Below are positions 1 through 7,272 of a DNA stretch of 64,000 nt, piece by piece. This stretch comes from Hymenobacter guriensis. Lineage in GTDB: Bacteria > Bacteroidota > Bacteroidia > Cytophagales > Hymenobacteraceae. The translations under genes and the position numbers were made by a program. The DNA is taken from positions 248,001 to 312,000 of the forward strand of contig NZ_JADWYK010000001.1 in the NCBI RefSeq assembly GCF_015773195.1, written 5' to 3'. The notes under the pieces are model-generated. The model ran no database searches. It saw only the letters and a list, made by a program, of their open reading frames with translations, and was not told the origin of the DNA. Numbering within the stretch: the stretch's first letter is position 1; each line of letters starts with the position of its first letter.

Positions 1-495
1 GACCAGGCCACACTCTGGGCCGGCATCAACCAGGGCTTGGTGCAGGTAGTAGGCACCGACCACTGCCCCTTCATGCTGGAGCAAAAAAAGATGGGTGCCG
101 ACGACTTTTCGAAGATTCCGAACGGACACCCGGCCATTGAGCACCGCATGGAGCTGCTGTTTTCGGAAGGCGTAATGAAGGGCCGCATCAGCCCGCAAAA
201 GTTCGTGGAAGTAACCAGCACCAACGCCGCCAAAATCTTCGGCATGTTTCCGCGCAAAGGCACCATCAGCATCGGCGCCGACGCGGACCTCATCCTCATC
301 GACCCCCGAAAAAAGCACACCATCTCGGCCGCAACCCACCACATGAACTGCGACTACTCCGGCTACGAAGGCTGGGAGCTGACGGGCAAAATCGACACGG
401 TGCTGTTGCGCGGCCAGGTGGCCGTGGACGCCGGCGAAACGAAGGTCGGGCGCGGCTACGGGCAGTTCATCAAGCGCGGGAAAACAGGGTTCTAG
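1..495 (+). CDS. hydA: Dihydropyrimidinase, C-terminal part (cut by window edge)
   Basis: This is the last 164 codons of a dihydropyrimidinase (D-hydantoinase family), the cyclic amidohydrolase that opens dihydrouracil or dihydrothymine to N-carbamoyl-beta-amino acids. The frame is open from base 1, so the N-terminus lies outside the window. Visible features are VGTDHCPF, which carries the metal-binding Asp of the amidohydrolase fold, the conserved STNAAKIFGMFPRKGTI stretch, ADLILIDP, and the C-terminal GYEGWELTGKI segment. The next three genes on the same strand supply the remaining reactions of reductive pyrimidine breakdown, which supports dihydropyrimidinase over other hydantoinases. The protein should be cytoplasmic. 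Identity is firm; exact substrate preference is inferred from context. Confidence 0.93.
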   Translation, partial: DQATLWAGINQGLVQVVGTDHCPFMLEQKKMGADDFSKIPNGHPAIEHRMELLFSEGVMKGRISPQKFVEVTSTNAAKIFGMFPRKGTISIGADADLILIDPRKKHTISAATHHMNCDYSGYEGWELTGKIDTVLLRGQVAVDAGETKVGRGYGQFIKRGKTGF

Positions 496-507
496 CATCC
501 GATTTCA

Positions 508-592
508 CGCAGGGTTCCGCAAGTGTTAAAGCGCAGTGTCGCGCAGAAAAAACACCGCGAAACCCTGCGTTGAACACTTGCGGAACCCTGCG
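508..592. repeat. Intergenic inverted repeat between hydA and the amidase gene
   Basis: The arms at 508-527 and 573-592 are perfectly complementary over 20 nt (left arm CGCAGGGTTCCGCAAGTGTT). The loop holds a further copy of the word AACCCTGCG (about 561-569), so alternative pairings are possible. There is no T-tract after the right arm, and the operon continues, so this is not an ordinary terminator. It may act as an mRNA processing or stabilising hairpin, or be a mobile palindromic element. Confidence 0.8.
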
Positions 593-635
593 AGAAATAC
601 AGATAAGAAACAAGCAACCAGAAACGTAAAACAAC

Positions 636-1502
636 ATGCCCAGAATTGTTAAATCCGGCCTGATTCAGATGAGCCTGCCGATGACGGAAGGCGAAGGCAG
701 CATCGAGGAAATCAAGGAAGCCATGGTGCAAAAGCATATTCCGCTGATTGAGGAAGCTGGCCGCCAGGGCGTGCAGATTCTCTGTTTGCAGGAAATATTC
801 AACACGCCCTACTTCTGTCCCGGCCAGGACAAAGCCTGGTATGCCTCCGCCGAGTCGGTGCCCGGGCCTACCACGGAGCGCATGGCTGAGTACGCCAAGA
901 AGTACAACATGGTCATCATCGTGCCGGTGTACGAGCGGGAGGCGGCTGGCTTCCTCTACAACACCGCCGCCGTGATTGATGCCGACGGCACGTACCTGGG
1001 CAAATACCGCAAAAACCATATTCCGCACACCTCCGGCTTCTGGGAGAAGTTCTTCTTCAAGCCCGGCAACCTGGGCTACCCCGTGTTCCAGACCAAGTAC
1101 GCCAAGGTAGGCGTGTACATCTGCTACGACCGGCACTTCCCCGACGGTGCCCGCGTGCTGGGCCTGAACGGCGCCGAAATCGTGTATAACCCCTCGGCCA
1201 CGGTAGCCGGCCTCTCCCAGTACCTCTGGAAGCTGGAGCAGCCGGCCCATGCGGCGGCCAACGGCTACTTCATGGGCTGCATCAACCGGGTGGGCGAGGA
1301 GAAACCCTGGAACCTGGGCCGCTTCTACGGTACCTCCTACTTCGTGGACCCGCGCGGCCAGATCATTGCCGAGGCCGACGAATACAAGGACGAGCTGCTG
1401 GTTGCCGAATTCGACCTCGACATGATTGAGGAAGTGCGCTCCACCTGGCAGTTCTTCCGCGACCGGCGCCCCGAAACCTACGAGAAGCTGGTGGAGCTGT
1501 AG
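636..1502 (+). CDS. Beta-ureidopropionase / N-carbamoyl amidohydrolase (nitrilase superfamily)
   Basis: A 288-residue carbon-nitrogen hydrolase. The nitrilase triad is visible: Glu53 in CLQEIF, Lys126 in KYRKNHIP and Cys163 in YICYDRHFP. The length and these motifs fit the branch containing beta-ureidopropionase and N-carbamoylputrescine amidase. Since it sits between hydA and preTA, the likely reaction is hydrolysis of N-carbamoyl-beta-alanine to beta-alanine, CO2 and ammonia, the last step of reductive uracil degradation. No signal peptide is seen, so it should be cytoplasmic. The ATG at 636 leads directly into the conserved first beta strand (VKSGLIQMSLP). N-carbamoylputrescine amidase activity is the main alternative; context makes it less likely. 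Confidence 0.9.
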   Translation: MPRIVKSGLIQMSLPMTEGEGSIEEIKEAMVQKHIPLIEEAGRQGVQILCLQEIFNTPYFCPGQDKAWYASAESVPGPTTERMAEYAKKYNMVIIVPVYEREAAGFLYNTAAVIDADGTYLGKYRKNHIPHTSGFWEKFFFKPGNLGYPVFQTKYAKVGVYICYDRHFPDGARVLGLNGAEIVYNPSATVAGLSQYLWKLEQPAHAAANGYFMGCINRVGEEKPWNLGRFYGTSYFVDPRGQIIAEADEYKDELLVAEFDLDMIEEVRSTWQFFRDRRPETYEKLVEL

Positions 1503-1503
1503 T

Positions 1504-1627
1504 AGTTTCTAATTGCTGGTTTCTTGTTTCTGGTTGACAAGAAGCTACGATATGTAATCAGTAGGTTCCTGCTGTTGCTGACAGATCATGCCACTGACTA
1601 GAAACCAGCAACTAAAAACAAGAAACT
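1504..1627. repeat. Intergenic imperfect inverted repeat between amidase gene and preT
   Basis: The left side (1504-1535) and right side (1598-1627) are built from the same words in opposite orientation. TTGCTGGTTTCT on the left pairs with AGAAACCAGCAA on the right, and AGTTTCT with AGAAACT at the outer ends. The gap is about 65 nt and there is no terminator-like T-run. It has the same architecture as the repeats at 508-592 and 2959-3032, but a different sequence. Confidence 0.65.
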
Positions 1628-1635
1628 CTTAAAAA

Positions 1636-2964
1636 ATGGCCGAATACGTTACCCCCACTACCGAGCAGGAGTTTGCCGGGAACTTCGCCCAGCTCAAGCC
1701 TCTGATGAGCAACTCGGAAGCCCTGCTGGAAAGCTCCCGCTGCCTGTTTTGCTTTGATGCGCCCTGCATCAAGGCTTGTCCTTCCGGTATTGATATTCCG
1801 CTGTTCATCCGGCAGATCAACTCCGGCAATGCTACCGGCGCGGCCCGCACCATTTACGAGGCCAACTACTTTGGCAATGCCTGCGGCAAGGTGTGCCCCA
1901 CCGAGGTGCTCTGCGAGGGTTCGTGCGTGTACACGGCTACCGGGGCCAAGCCCATTGAAATCGGGCGGCTGCAGAGCCACGCCACGCGCAAGGTGATGGA
2001 CCAGGGCAAGCACCTGTTTCAGCCGGGCGCGGCTACCGGATTTCGGGTAGCTGTTATCGGCGCGGGACCGGCGGGTATTTCCTGTGCCTGCGAGCTGCGC
2101 AAGCTGGGCCACGAGGTAGACGTATTCGAAGCCCGCAGCCAGCCCTCGGGCCTCACGCTGTACGGCGTGGCACCCTACAAAATCACCAACGAGGAAACGC
2201 TGGCCGAAATGGCGTACCTGGAAGCCCAGTTTGGTTTCCGGGTGCACTACAACCACGCCATCAGCACCCGCCCCGACCTGGAAAAGCTGGAACAGGCATA
2301 CGACGTTATCTTCCTGGGCATCGGGCTGGGGCACACGTCGCCTCTGGGCTTGCCGGGCGAGGACCGGGAAAACTGCGTGGGCGCGGTGGAATTCATCGAA
2401 CAGCTGCGCATCCGGCAAGAGCAAACCGCCGTGGGCCGCAAGGTGATTGTGCTGGGCGGCGGCAACACCGCCATGGACGCCGCCTCGGAGTCGGCGCGGC
2501 TGGGCGCGGAAAAGGTAGTGCTAGCCTACCGTCGCGGCAAGGAGGAAATGGGCGCCTACGAGTTTGAGTACGACCTGGCCAAAGGCGTGGGCGTGCAAGG
2601 TTTGTTCAACGTAGCTCCGCTGGAAATTTTGGGCAACGGCAAGGTGGAGGGCGTGAAGTTCGTGCGTACCGCCACCTTCAACGGGCAGGTGCAAACCGTC
2701 CCCGGCTCGGAGTTCGTGGAGGCCTGCGACATGGTGATAAAAGCCACCGGCCAAGCCAAGAAAACCAGCTTCCTCGGCCTCATCCCGGAGCTGCAGGTCG
2801 ATGGTAAAGGCCGTATCGTCTTCAACCCCAACACCGGCCAAACGACCAACCCGCGCTATTTCGCCTCGGGCGACGCGGCCAATGGCGGCGCGGAAGTGGT
2901 AAATGCTGCCGCCGAAGCCAAAGCCGCCGCCCACGGCATCCATCAATTCCTGATCAAAAGCTAA
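1636..2964 (+). CDS. preT: NAD-dependent dihydropyrimidine dehydrogenase, flavoprotein subunit PreT
   Basis: A 442-residue FAD/NAD(P)-binding oxidoreductase. It passes electrons between NAD(H) and the partner PreA, which reduces uracil or thymine at C5-C6. The N-terminal Fe-S region has two cysteine clusters (C36, C39, C44, C48 and C83, C87, C93, C97), as in GltD and DPD N-terminal domains. A dinucleotide-binding motif VIGAGPAG follows near residue 140 (FAD), and a second, VLGGGNTAMD near 275, binds NAD(P). The C-terminal FASGDAANGG is the usual FAD-contacting motif. preA follows 77 nt downstream on the same strand, forming the heteromeric PreTA complex. The start at 1636 gives the full N-terminal domain. 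A glutamate synthase small subunit is the family alternative, excluded here by the neighbours. Confidence 0.93.
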   Translation: MAEYVTPTTEQEFAGNFAQLKPLMSNSEALLESSRCLFCFDAPCIKACPSGIDIPLFIRQINSGNATGAARTIYEANYFGNACGKVCPTEVLCEGSCVYTATGAKPIEIGRLQSHATRKVMDQGKHLFQPGAATGFRVAVIGAGPAGISCACELRKLGHEVDVFEARSQPSGLTLYGVAPYKITNEETLAEMAYLEAQFGFRVHYNHAISTRPDLEKLEQAYDVIFLGIGLGHTSPLGLPGEDRENCVGAVEFIEQLRIRQEQTAVGRKVIVLGGGNTAMDAASESARLGAEKVVLAYRRGKEEMGAYEFEYDLAKGVGVQGLFNVAPLEILGNGKVEGVKFVRTATFNGQVQTVPGSEFVEACDMVIKATGQAKKTSFLGLIPELQVDGKGRIVFNPNTGQTTNPRYFASGDAANGGAEVVNAAAEAKAAAHGIHQFLIKS

Positions 2965-3032
2965 AGCCAGAAAAGTCCTCTTCTTGAAAAAAAGAGGAAC
3001 TAGTTCTAGCTACTACCTTCTGACTTTCAGCT
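2959..3032. repeat. Weak inverted repeat between preT and preA
   Basis: The outer words AGCTAAAGCCAGAA (2959-2972) and TTCTGACTTTCAGCT (3018-3032) are near-complementary. Inside them, TCCTCTT (2977-2983) pairs with AAGAGGA (2992-2998). The structure starts in the preT stop codon and ends 9 nt before preA. A translational-coupling or mRNA-stability role is possible. It belongs with the operon's other gap repeats by architecture. Confidence 0.5.
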
Positions 3033-3041
3033 CCCTCCATT

Positions 3042-4421
3042 ATGCCCGACCTCTCCATAAATTTCGCCGGTATCAAGTCGCCTAACCCGTTTTGGCTGGC
3101 CTCGGCCCCACCCACCAACTCGGGGTATCAGGTGATGAAAGCCTTTGACGCGGGTTGGGGCGGGGCCGTATGGAAAACCCTGGGCGTGCCCGTCGTGAAC
3201 GTATCGAGCCGCTACGGCAGCGTGGACTACCGCGACAAGCGTATGATGGGCTTCAACAACATCGAGCTGATTTCGGACCGCCCCCTGGCCGACAACCTCC
3301 GTGAGATTGAGGAAGTGAAAAAGCGTTTCCCCCACCACGCCGTCATTGCCTCCCTCATGGTGCAAAGCCGGCAGGAGTGGCACGACATCGTGCGCGACGC
3401 CGAAAATGCCGGCTCCGATGGTATTGAGCTGAACTTCGGCTGCCCCCACGGCATGTGTGAGCGAGGCATGGGCTCGGCCGTAGGCCAGGAGCCGGAAGTA
3501 CTCCAGACCATTGTGGAGTGGGTAATGGAAGTAGCGCGCATCCCGGTTATCGTAAAGCTCACGCCCAATATCAGTGACATCACCGAGCCCGCTATGGCCG
3601 CGCGGCGCGGGGGCGCCAACGCCATTTCGCTGATTAATACCATCCAGAGCATCGTGGGCGTGGACCTGGATTTGTTTGCCCCCTACCCTATTGTGGATGG
3701 CAAGGGTAGCAACGGCGGCTACTGCGGCCCGGCCGTGAAGCCCATTGCCCTGAACATGGTGAAAAACTGCGCCCAGCACCCCGACGTGCGCCTACCCATT
3801 TCCGGCATCGGCGGCATCGAAACCTGGCGCGACGCCGTGGAGCACATTCTGCTCGGGGCCTCCTCGGTGCAGGTGTGCACGGCGGCCATGCACTATGGCT
3901 TCGGCATCATCCGGGAAATGACCAGCGGGCTGGAGCAGTACATGCGCGAAAAAGGCTTCCGCACGATTGATGACATGGTGGGCCGCGCCCTGCCCAACGT
4001 GAAGCACTGGGAAGACCTCAACCTAAAGTACAAAGTCACCGCCAACATCAACCCCGACAAGTGCATCGGCTGCCAGCTGTGCTACACGGCCTGCGAGGAC
4101 GGTGCCCACCAGGCCATCAAGCTCAACTCAGGCACGCGCATCCCCGAAATCATCGACGAGAACTGCGTGGGCTGCAACCTCTGCTCCCTGGTGTGTCCCG
4201 TGGAGCAGTGCATCACCATGGAGCGCCGCGACGACGGCACCCAACACCAAACCTGGAAAGAGCGCACCGAGGCCGACGATATTCCCGTCACCTTCAATGA
4301 TGAGCGCGCCGGCGGCCTGCACCACTGGGTACCCGAGCCCGCTGCCGCCCTGGGCAAGGAGAAGCACAAGACGCTACCCGGTAAGGCGCGGCAGTTTGAG
4401 AAAGTGACGGTGACGGAGTAG
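3042..4421 (+). CDS. preA: NAD-dependent dihydropyrimidine dehydrogenase, catalytic subunit PreA
   Basis: A 459-residue protein with a dihydroorotate-dehydrogenase-like FMN barrel (about 1-325) followed by a two-cluster ferredoxin domain. Conserved barrel segments are ASAPPTNSG, ELNFGCPHGM, KLTPNISDITEPA, ISLINT and PISGIGGIETW. The two 4Fe-4S motifs are C341/C344/C347/C351 and C375/C378/C381/C385. It reduces uracil or thymine to the dihydro form using electrons from PreT. A roughly 60-residue tail follows the second cluster, and the end of that tail recurs as a fragment at 6471-6563. In pig DPD the catalytic Cys671 lies in a GLACGQ context; here the aligned segment reads GSAVGQ, so that Cys is absent, as I recall also for E. 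coli PreA. A terminator follows. Confidence 0.94.
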   Translation: MPDLSINFAGIKSPNPFWLASAPPTNSGYQVMKAFDAGWGGAVWKTLGVPVVNVSSRYGSVDYRDKRMMGFNNIELISDRPLADNLREIEEVKKRFPHHAVIASLMVQSRQEWHDIVRDAENAGSDGIELNFGCPHGMCERGMGSAVGQEPEVLQTIVEWVMEVARIPVIVKLTPNISDITEPAMAARRGGANAISLINTIQSIVGVDLDLFAPYPIVDGKGSNGGYCGPAVKPIALNMVKNCAQHPDVRLPISGIGGIETWRDAVEHILLGASSVQVCTAAMHYGFGIIREMTSGLEQYMREKGFRTIDDMVGRALPNVKHWEDLNLKYKVTANINPDKCIGCQLCYTACEDGAHQAIKLNSGTRIPEIIDENCVGCNLCSLVCPVEQCITMERRDDGTQHQTWKERTEADDIPVTFNDERAGGLHHWVPEPAAALGKEKHKTLPGKARQFEKVTVTE

Positions 4422-4449
4422 CGTTCCGGACTATTGTGCTGTCAGCACA

Positions 4450-4490
4450 ACGCCCCCGAATCCAGCTGGATTCGGGGGCGTTTAGTTTTT
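4450..4490 (+). terminator. Rho-independent terminator of the pyrimidine-catabolism operon
   Basis: A 14-bp stem (ACGCCCCCGAATCC and its complement, 4450-4481) closes a 4-nt AGCT loop and is followed by TTAGTTTTT. It lies about 30 nt after the preA stop. It marks the 3' end of the hydA-amidase-preT-preA transcript. Confidence 0.9.
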
Positions 4491-4569
4491 AGAGCAGGAG
4501 GGTTTCAGGTTTTACTTAGAGCGTATCTGGGAATTTAAAATGAACGTTATGCTCATCTGGCGTCCGCCT

Positions 4570-4650
4570 GTCGAAGCATCTCTACCGCTTCGCAAGAGCC
4601 GTTCAACGAAGCGGCAGAGCTGCTTCGACTTCGCTCAGCATGACGGGTAA
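4570..4650. repeat. Dispersed intergenic palindromic repeat with GCTCAGCATGAC tail
   Basis: The arms 4570-4592 and 4607-4629 are complementary at 21 of 23 positions, with outer word GTCGAAGCA / TGCTTCGAC. The right arm runs into TTCGCTCAGCATGACGGG. A related tail (CCGGCTCCGCTCGGCATGAC) occurs near 23117-23136, upstream of the RND permease gene. This looks like a REP-type element. The rest of the gap 4491-4728 shows nothing else. Confidence 0.6.
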
Positions 4651-4728
4651 TCTTGACGTATCTGACTTCCCAAACAACTTCGGCATGACGACCTGAAACG
4701 AAGTATCACAATCAGCTCAAAGCACGCA

Positions 4729-6270
4729 TCAGAGCACCGCGTTTTGCTGGGCCATGGTCCGGAAATACTCGGCGCTTGCTTTGGGGTAGCGCTTCAGGGT
4801 TTTGTAGTCCATGTAGAACAGGCCGAAGCGGATGCCGTAGCCGCTGGCCCACTCGAAGTTATCGACCAGGCTCCAGTAGAAATAGCCTTTTACCGGAGCG
4901 CCGTCGGTTACTGCGCGCTGCAGCTGGGAGAGGTAGCCGCGCAGGAAGGCAACCCGGTCGGTGTCGTTCACGCGGTTTTCGGGCGTCAGCTCGTCGGTGC
5001 CGCTGCAGCCGTTTTCGGTGATGTACAACTCCTTGACTTTCCAGATATTCTGCATGTGCCGGGCGCCCCAGTACAGAACTTCGGGGGCCAGCAGCTCCCA
5101 CTTGGAGGTGCTGGTAGGGTGTGACTTGGCGAAGGGGATTTTCTCGTAGCCCTCAGCATTGTCGGCGGCGCGCACGTAGGCCTCGGGGTTGTAGATGTTG
5201 ATGCCGCAGAAATCGAGTGGGCTGCTGATGATTTTTAGGTCTTCGGCAGTGAATTTGGGCGCGTTGGCCCCGGCGTTCTTCAGGAAGGTATCGGTGTATT
5301 TGCCCTCCAGGATAACGGTGGTGTAGCCGGCGTTGAACTCGCGGGTGGCAATTTCGGCGGCCTTGATGTGCTCGGGCGTTTCGATGTAGGGCACGGCCAC
5401 CTTGATGTTTTCGGCCAGCCCCACCCGTGTGTCGGGGCGGCCATGGGCGCGGATGGCCTGCACCGCCAGCCCGTGTGCCAGCACGGCGTGGTGACGGGCC
5501 TGGTTAAGCTCGGCCGGCGGCAGCTTCAGGCCGGGGGCAAACACCCCGTCGCCGTAGCCCAGCTGAATAAACGTCCACAGCTCATTCAGCGTGAAGAAAT
5601 GCTTTACCCGGTCGGACAGCTTTTCGGCCATGTAGCCCGCGTAGTCGCCAAAGGCCTGGGCCGTTTCCCGGCCCTGCCAGCCTTTGTACTGGTCCTGGAG
5701 GGCCTGGGGCAAATCCCAGTGGTAGAGCGTAGCGAAGGGCTGGATGCCGTTGGCCAGCAGTTCATCCACTAGGCGGTTGTAGAAGTCGAGGCCCTTTTGG
5801 TTGGGTGCGCCCTTGCCCGTGGGGAAGATGCGCGACCAGGCAATGGAAAATCGAAACGCCTTGGCATTCAACGATTTTATCAGCTGCGTATCTTCCTTAT
5901 AGCGGTGGTAGAAGTCGCAGGCCACGTCGCCGGTATCGTTGTTGGCGATTTTGCCGGGCGTGTGCGAAAATGTGTCCCAGATGCTGGGGCCGCGGCCATC
6001 CACGTTCACCGCGCCTTCTACCTGGTACGAGGCCGTGGCCGTGCCCCACAGGAAGCCGGCCGGAAACGACAGGCCGTGTGCCCCGCCCCCGGCCGCCGCC
6101 GGCTGGGTTTCGGCCACCGGAGCGGGCTTGGTATCGCAGGATGAAAGCAGCAGCGGAGTGGTAGCTAGGCCCAGCGCCGCCAGCCCGGCCGACTTCACAA
6201 AATCGCGGCGGTTGCCGGGGCGCGGGTCGGGGTTCAATTCAGCGGAAACGTCGGAGGGAAGTTGGCTCAT
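4729..6270 (-). CDS. GH1 beta-glucosidase, Tat-exported lipoprotein
   Basis: A 513-residue glycoside hydrolase family 1 enzyme that should release glucose or related sugars from beta-glucosides. The N-terminus carries a twin-arginine motif (NRRDFVKS, 20-27), a hydrophobic stretch, and a lipobox ending LSSC45. It is therefore likely a folded-exported lipoprotein facing the periplasm or surface. GH1 landmarks are FLWGTATASYQVEGA, the acid/base Glu230 in FTLNELW and the nucleophile Glu419 in YITENGC. The acid/base motif is normally NEP; Leu replaces Pro here. The C-terminal YFYWSLVDNFEWASGY segment is typical. It lies on the strand opposite to preA, between the intact preA and the preA 3' remnant, with no operon partner. 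Its role in the downstream glucan locus is unproven. Confidence 0.93.
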   Translation of the reverse strand: MSQLPSDVSAELNPDPRPGNRRDFVKSAGLAALGLATTPLLLSSCDTKPAPVAETQPAAAGGGAHGLSFPAGFLWGTATASYQVEGAVNVDGRGPSIWDTFSHTPGKIANNDTGDVACDFYHRYKEDTQLIKSLNAKAFRFSIAWSRIFPTGKGAPNQKGLDFYNRLVDELLANGIQPFATLYHWDLPQALQDQYKGWQGRETAQAFGDYAGYMAEKLSDRVKHFFTLNELWTFIQLGYGDGVFAPGLKLPPAELNQARHHAVLAHGLAVQAIRAHGRPDTRVGLAENIKVAVPYIETPEHIKAAEIATREFNAGYTTVILEGKYTDTFLKNAGANAPKFTAEDLKIISSPLDFCGINIYNPEAYVRAADNAEGYEKIPFAKSHPTSTSKWELLAPEVLYWGARHMQNIWKVKELYITENGCSGTDELTPENRVNDTDRVAFLRGYLSQLQRAVTDGAPVKGYFYWSLVDNFEWASGYGIRFGLFYMDYKTLKRYPKASAEYFRTMAQQNAVL

Positions 6271-6470
6271 GCTTGGTGGGAATTGGGGTTAGTGGTTTCC
6301 GTATAGAATAGGTACTGCAAACAATGGCCGCAGAGCCGCGACATGCGAAGCATCTCCGACTAGGATCAGCTCTTTCGGTCCTCCAATGTACTACAGTCGC
6401 TGAATTTTGTCACGCAGGAATGCCCCGAGGCAGGTGAGCCTCCCCATCGGGTGCATCGGCGAAAAAGCAA

Positions 6471-6563
6471 GCGGCCGCCTTGGGTAAGGAGAAGCACAAG
6501 ACGCTGCCCGGCAAGGCGCGACAGTATCAGGAGGCAAGTGTATTGCCGGTGACAGAAGTGTAA
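6471..6563 (+). pseudogene. Remnant of a second preA 3' end
   Basis: In one frame this reads AAALGKEKHKTLPGKARQ and ends in a stop at 6561-6563. It matches the extreme C-terminus of the intact PreA (AAALGKEKHKTLPGKARQ, ending 4421). Across the shared ~50 nt the five internal base differences are all synonymous third-position changes. The copy was therefore under coding selection, or came from a diverged functional gene, before it was truncated. No preA-like sequence is recognisable further 5', and the frame hits a stop at 6435-6437. It may be the scar of an insertion or recombination at the preA 3' end. Confidence 0.8.
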
Positions 6564-6589
6564 AATGCTTATAGTGCAAATATCGAATG

Positions 6590-6623
6590 GCTGCTTGATT
6601 CAATTGAATCAAGCAGCTTTTTT
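6590..6623 (+). terminator. Perfect palindromic terminator after the preA remnant
   Basis: A 28-nt perfect palindrome (GCTGCTTGATTCAA and its complement, 6590-6617) is followed by six T. It lies 27 nt after the stop of the preA remnant, where a preA terminator would be expected. Its sequence is unrelated to the terminator after the intact preA. Confidence 0.75.
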
Positions 6624-6666
6624 ACATTTGTGGAATTAATTAATATAAGTCAAAAAATGTTAAAAT

Positions 6667-7272
6667 TTAGGACCGCAACTTATCAATTACTTTTTTGCCA
6701 ATATAGTCATTTATTTTCTTATATTTCAATCTTCTGTAATACGCGTTCCAATAACTTATCATTCTACTTTCTGTTTTTTGAGAGTATTCCTTGTTTTCAC
6801 CGATAAATTTCAGGTAGTTATTAAGTGTATGCTCATTTATGTGCCTATCTAAAACAAATAGAATTTCAAGCACATATTCTCCTAGAAGTTGAAACACAAA
6901 AGGAGTCACAAAATAATCAGTCGTATCAACAAGCTTCTCCAATCTTCTCTGTCTGATAAAGCCATTAGAATGCCTTAGATAAATGCAGTTAAGAATGGTT
7001 TTCTGCAAACATGTTAGTGCTGCTTCTCTATCACAATTTGGTTCATTGAACCATAATCTGCATGGAATTTTTAACACCTCATTATCAACTTTTACAACTT
7101 GCTCGCTTTCATGAATAAAGTGAGATACATTATAAATTGTACTATCAGATAGTAAAACGTCGTATTCATCAAGTGGTAATATCTCTATTACTTTTTCCAC
7201 ATCCTGTTTAAGCAGCGCGGGGAAAGCATTTAAGATTCTCTCCTTCGCGAATTTGTTATCCATGTTATTCAT
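6667..7272 (-). CDS. AT-rich orphan protein of unknown function
   Basis: A 201-residue predicted cytoplasmic protein with no motif I recognise. It is rich in Asn, Lys, Ile, Tyr and Leu and has a basic C-terminus. No signal peptide or clear transmembrane helix is seen, though a hydrophobic stretch (FVFQLLGEYVLEILFVLD, around 125-142) could be a buried helix. Base composition is roughly one third GC, far below its neighbours, and codon choice is A/T-ending, which points to recent horizontal acquisition. It stands alone, in a low-GC patch beside the preA remnant, without integrase or transposase. The ATG at 7272 is followed by a second Met at codon 4, so the start could be 9 nt shorter. Confidence 0.7.
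   Translation of the reverse strand: MNNMDNKFAKERILNAFPALLKQDVEKVIEILPLDEYDVLLSDSTIYNVSHFIHESEQVVKVDNEVLKIPCRLWFNEPNCDREAALTCLQKTILNCIYLRHSNGFIRQRRLEKLVDTTDYFVTPFVFQLLGEYVLEILFVLDRHINEHTLNNYLKFIGENKEYSQKTESRMISYWNAYYRRLKYKKINDYIGKKVIDKLRS

Noticed and set aside
6391..6612. 73-codon minus-strand open frame
   Set aside because: It runs through the preA remnant and the palindromic terminator on the opposite strand and has no recognisable feature.
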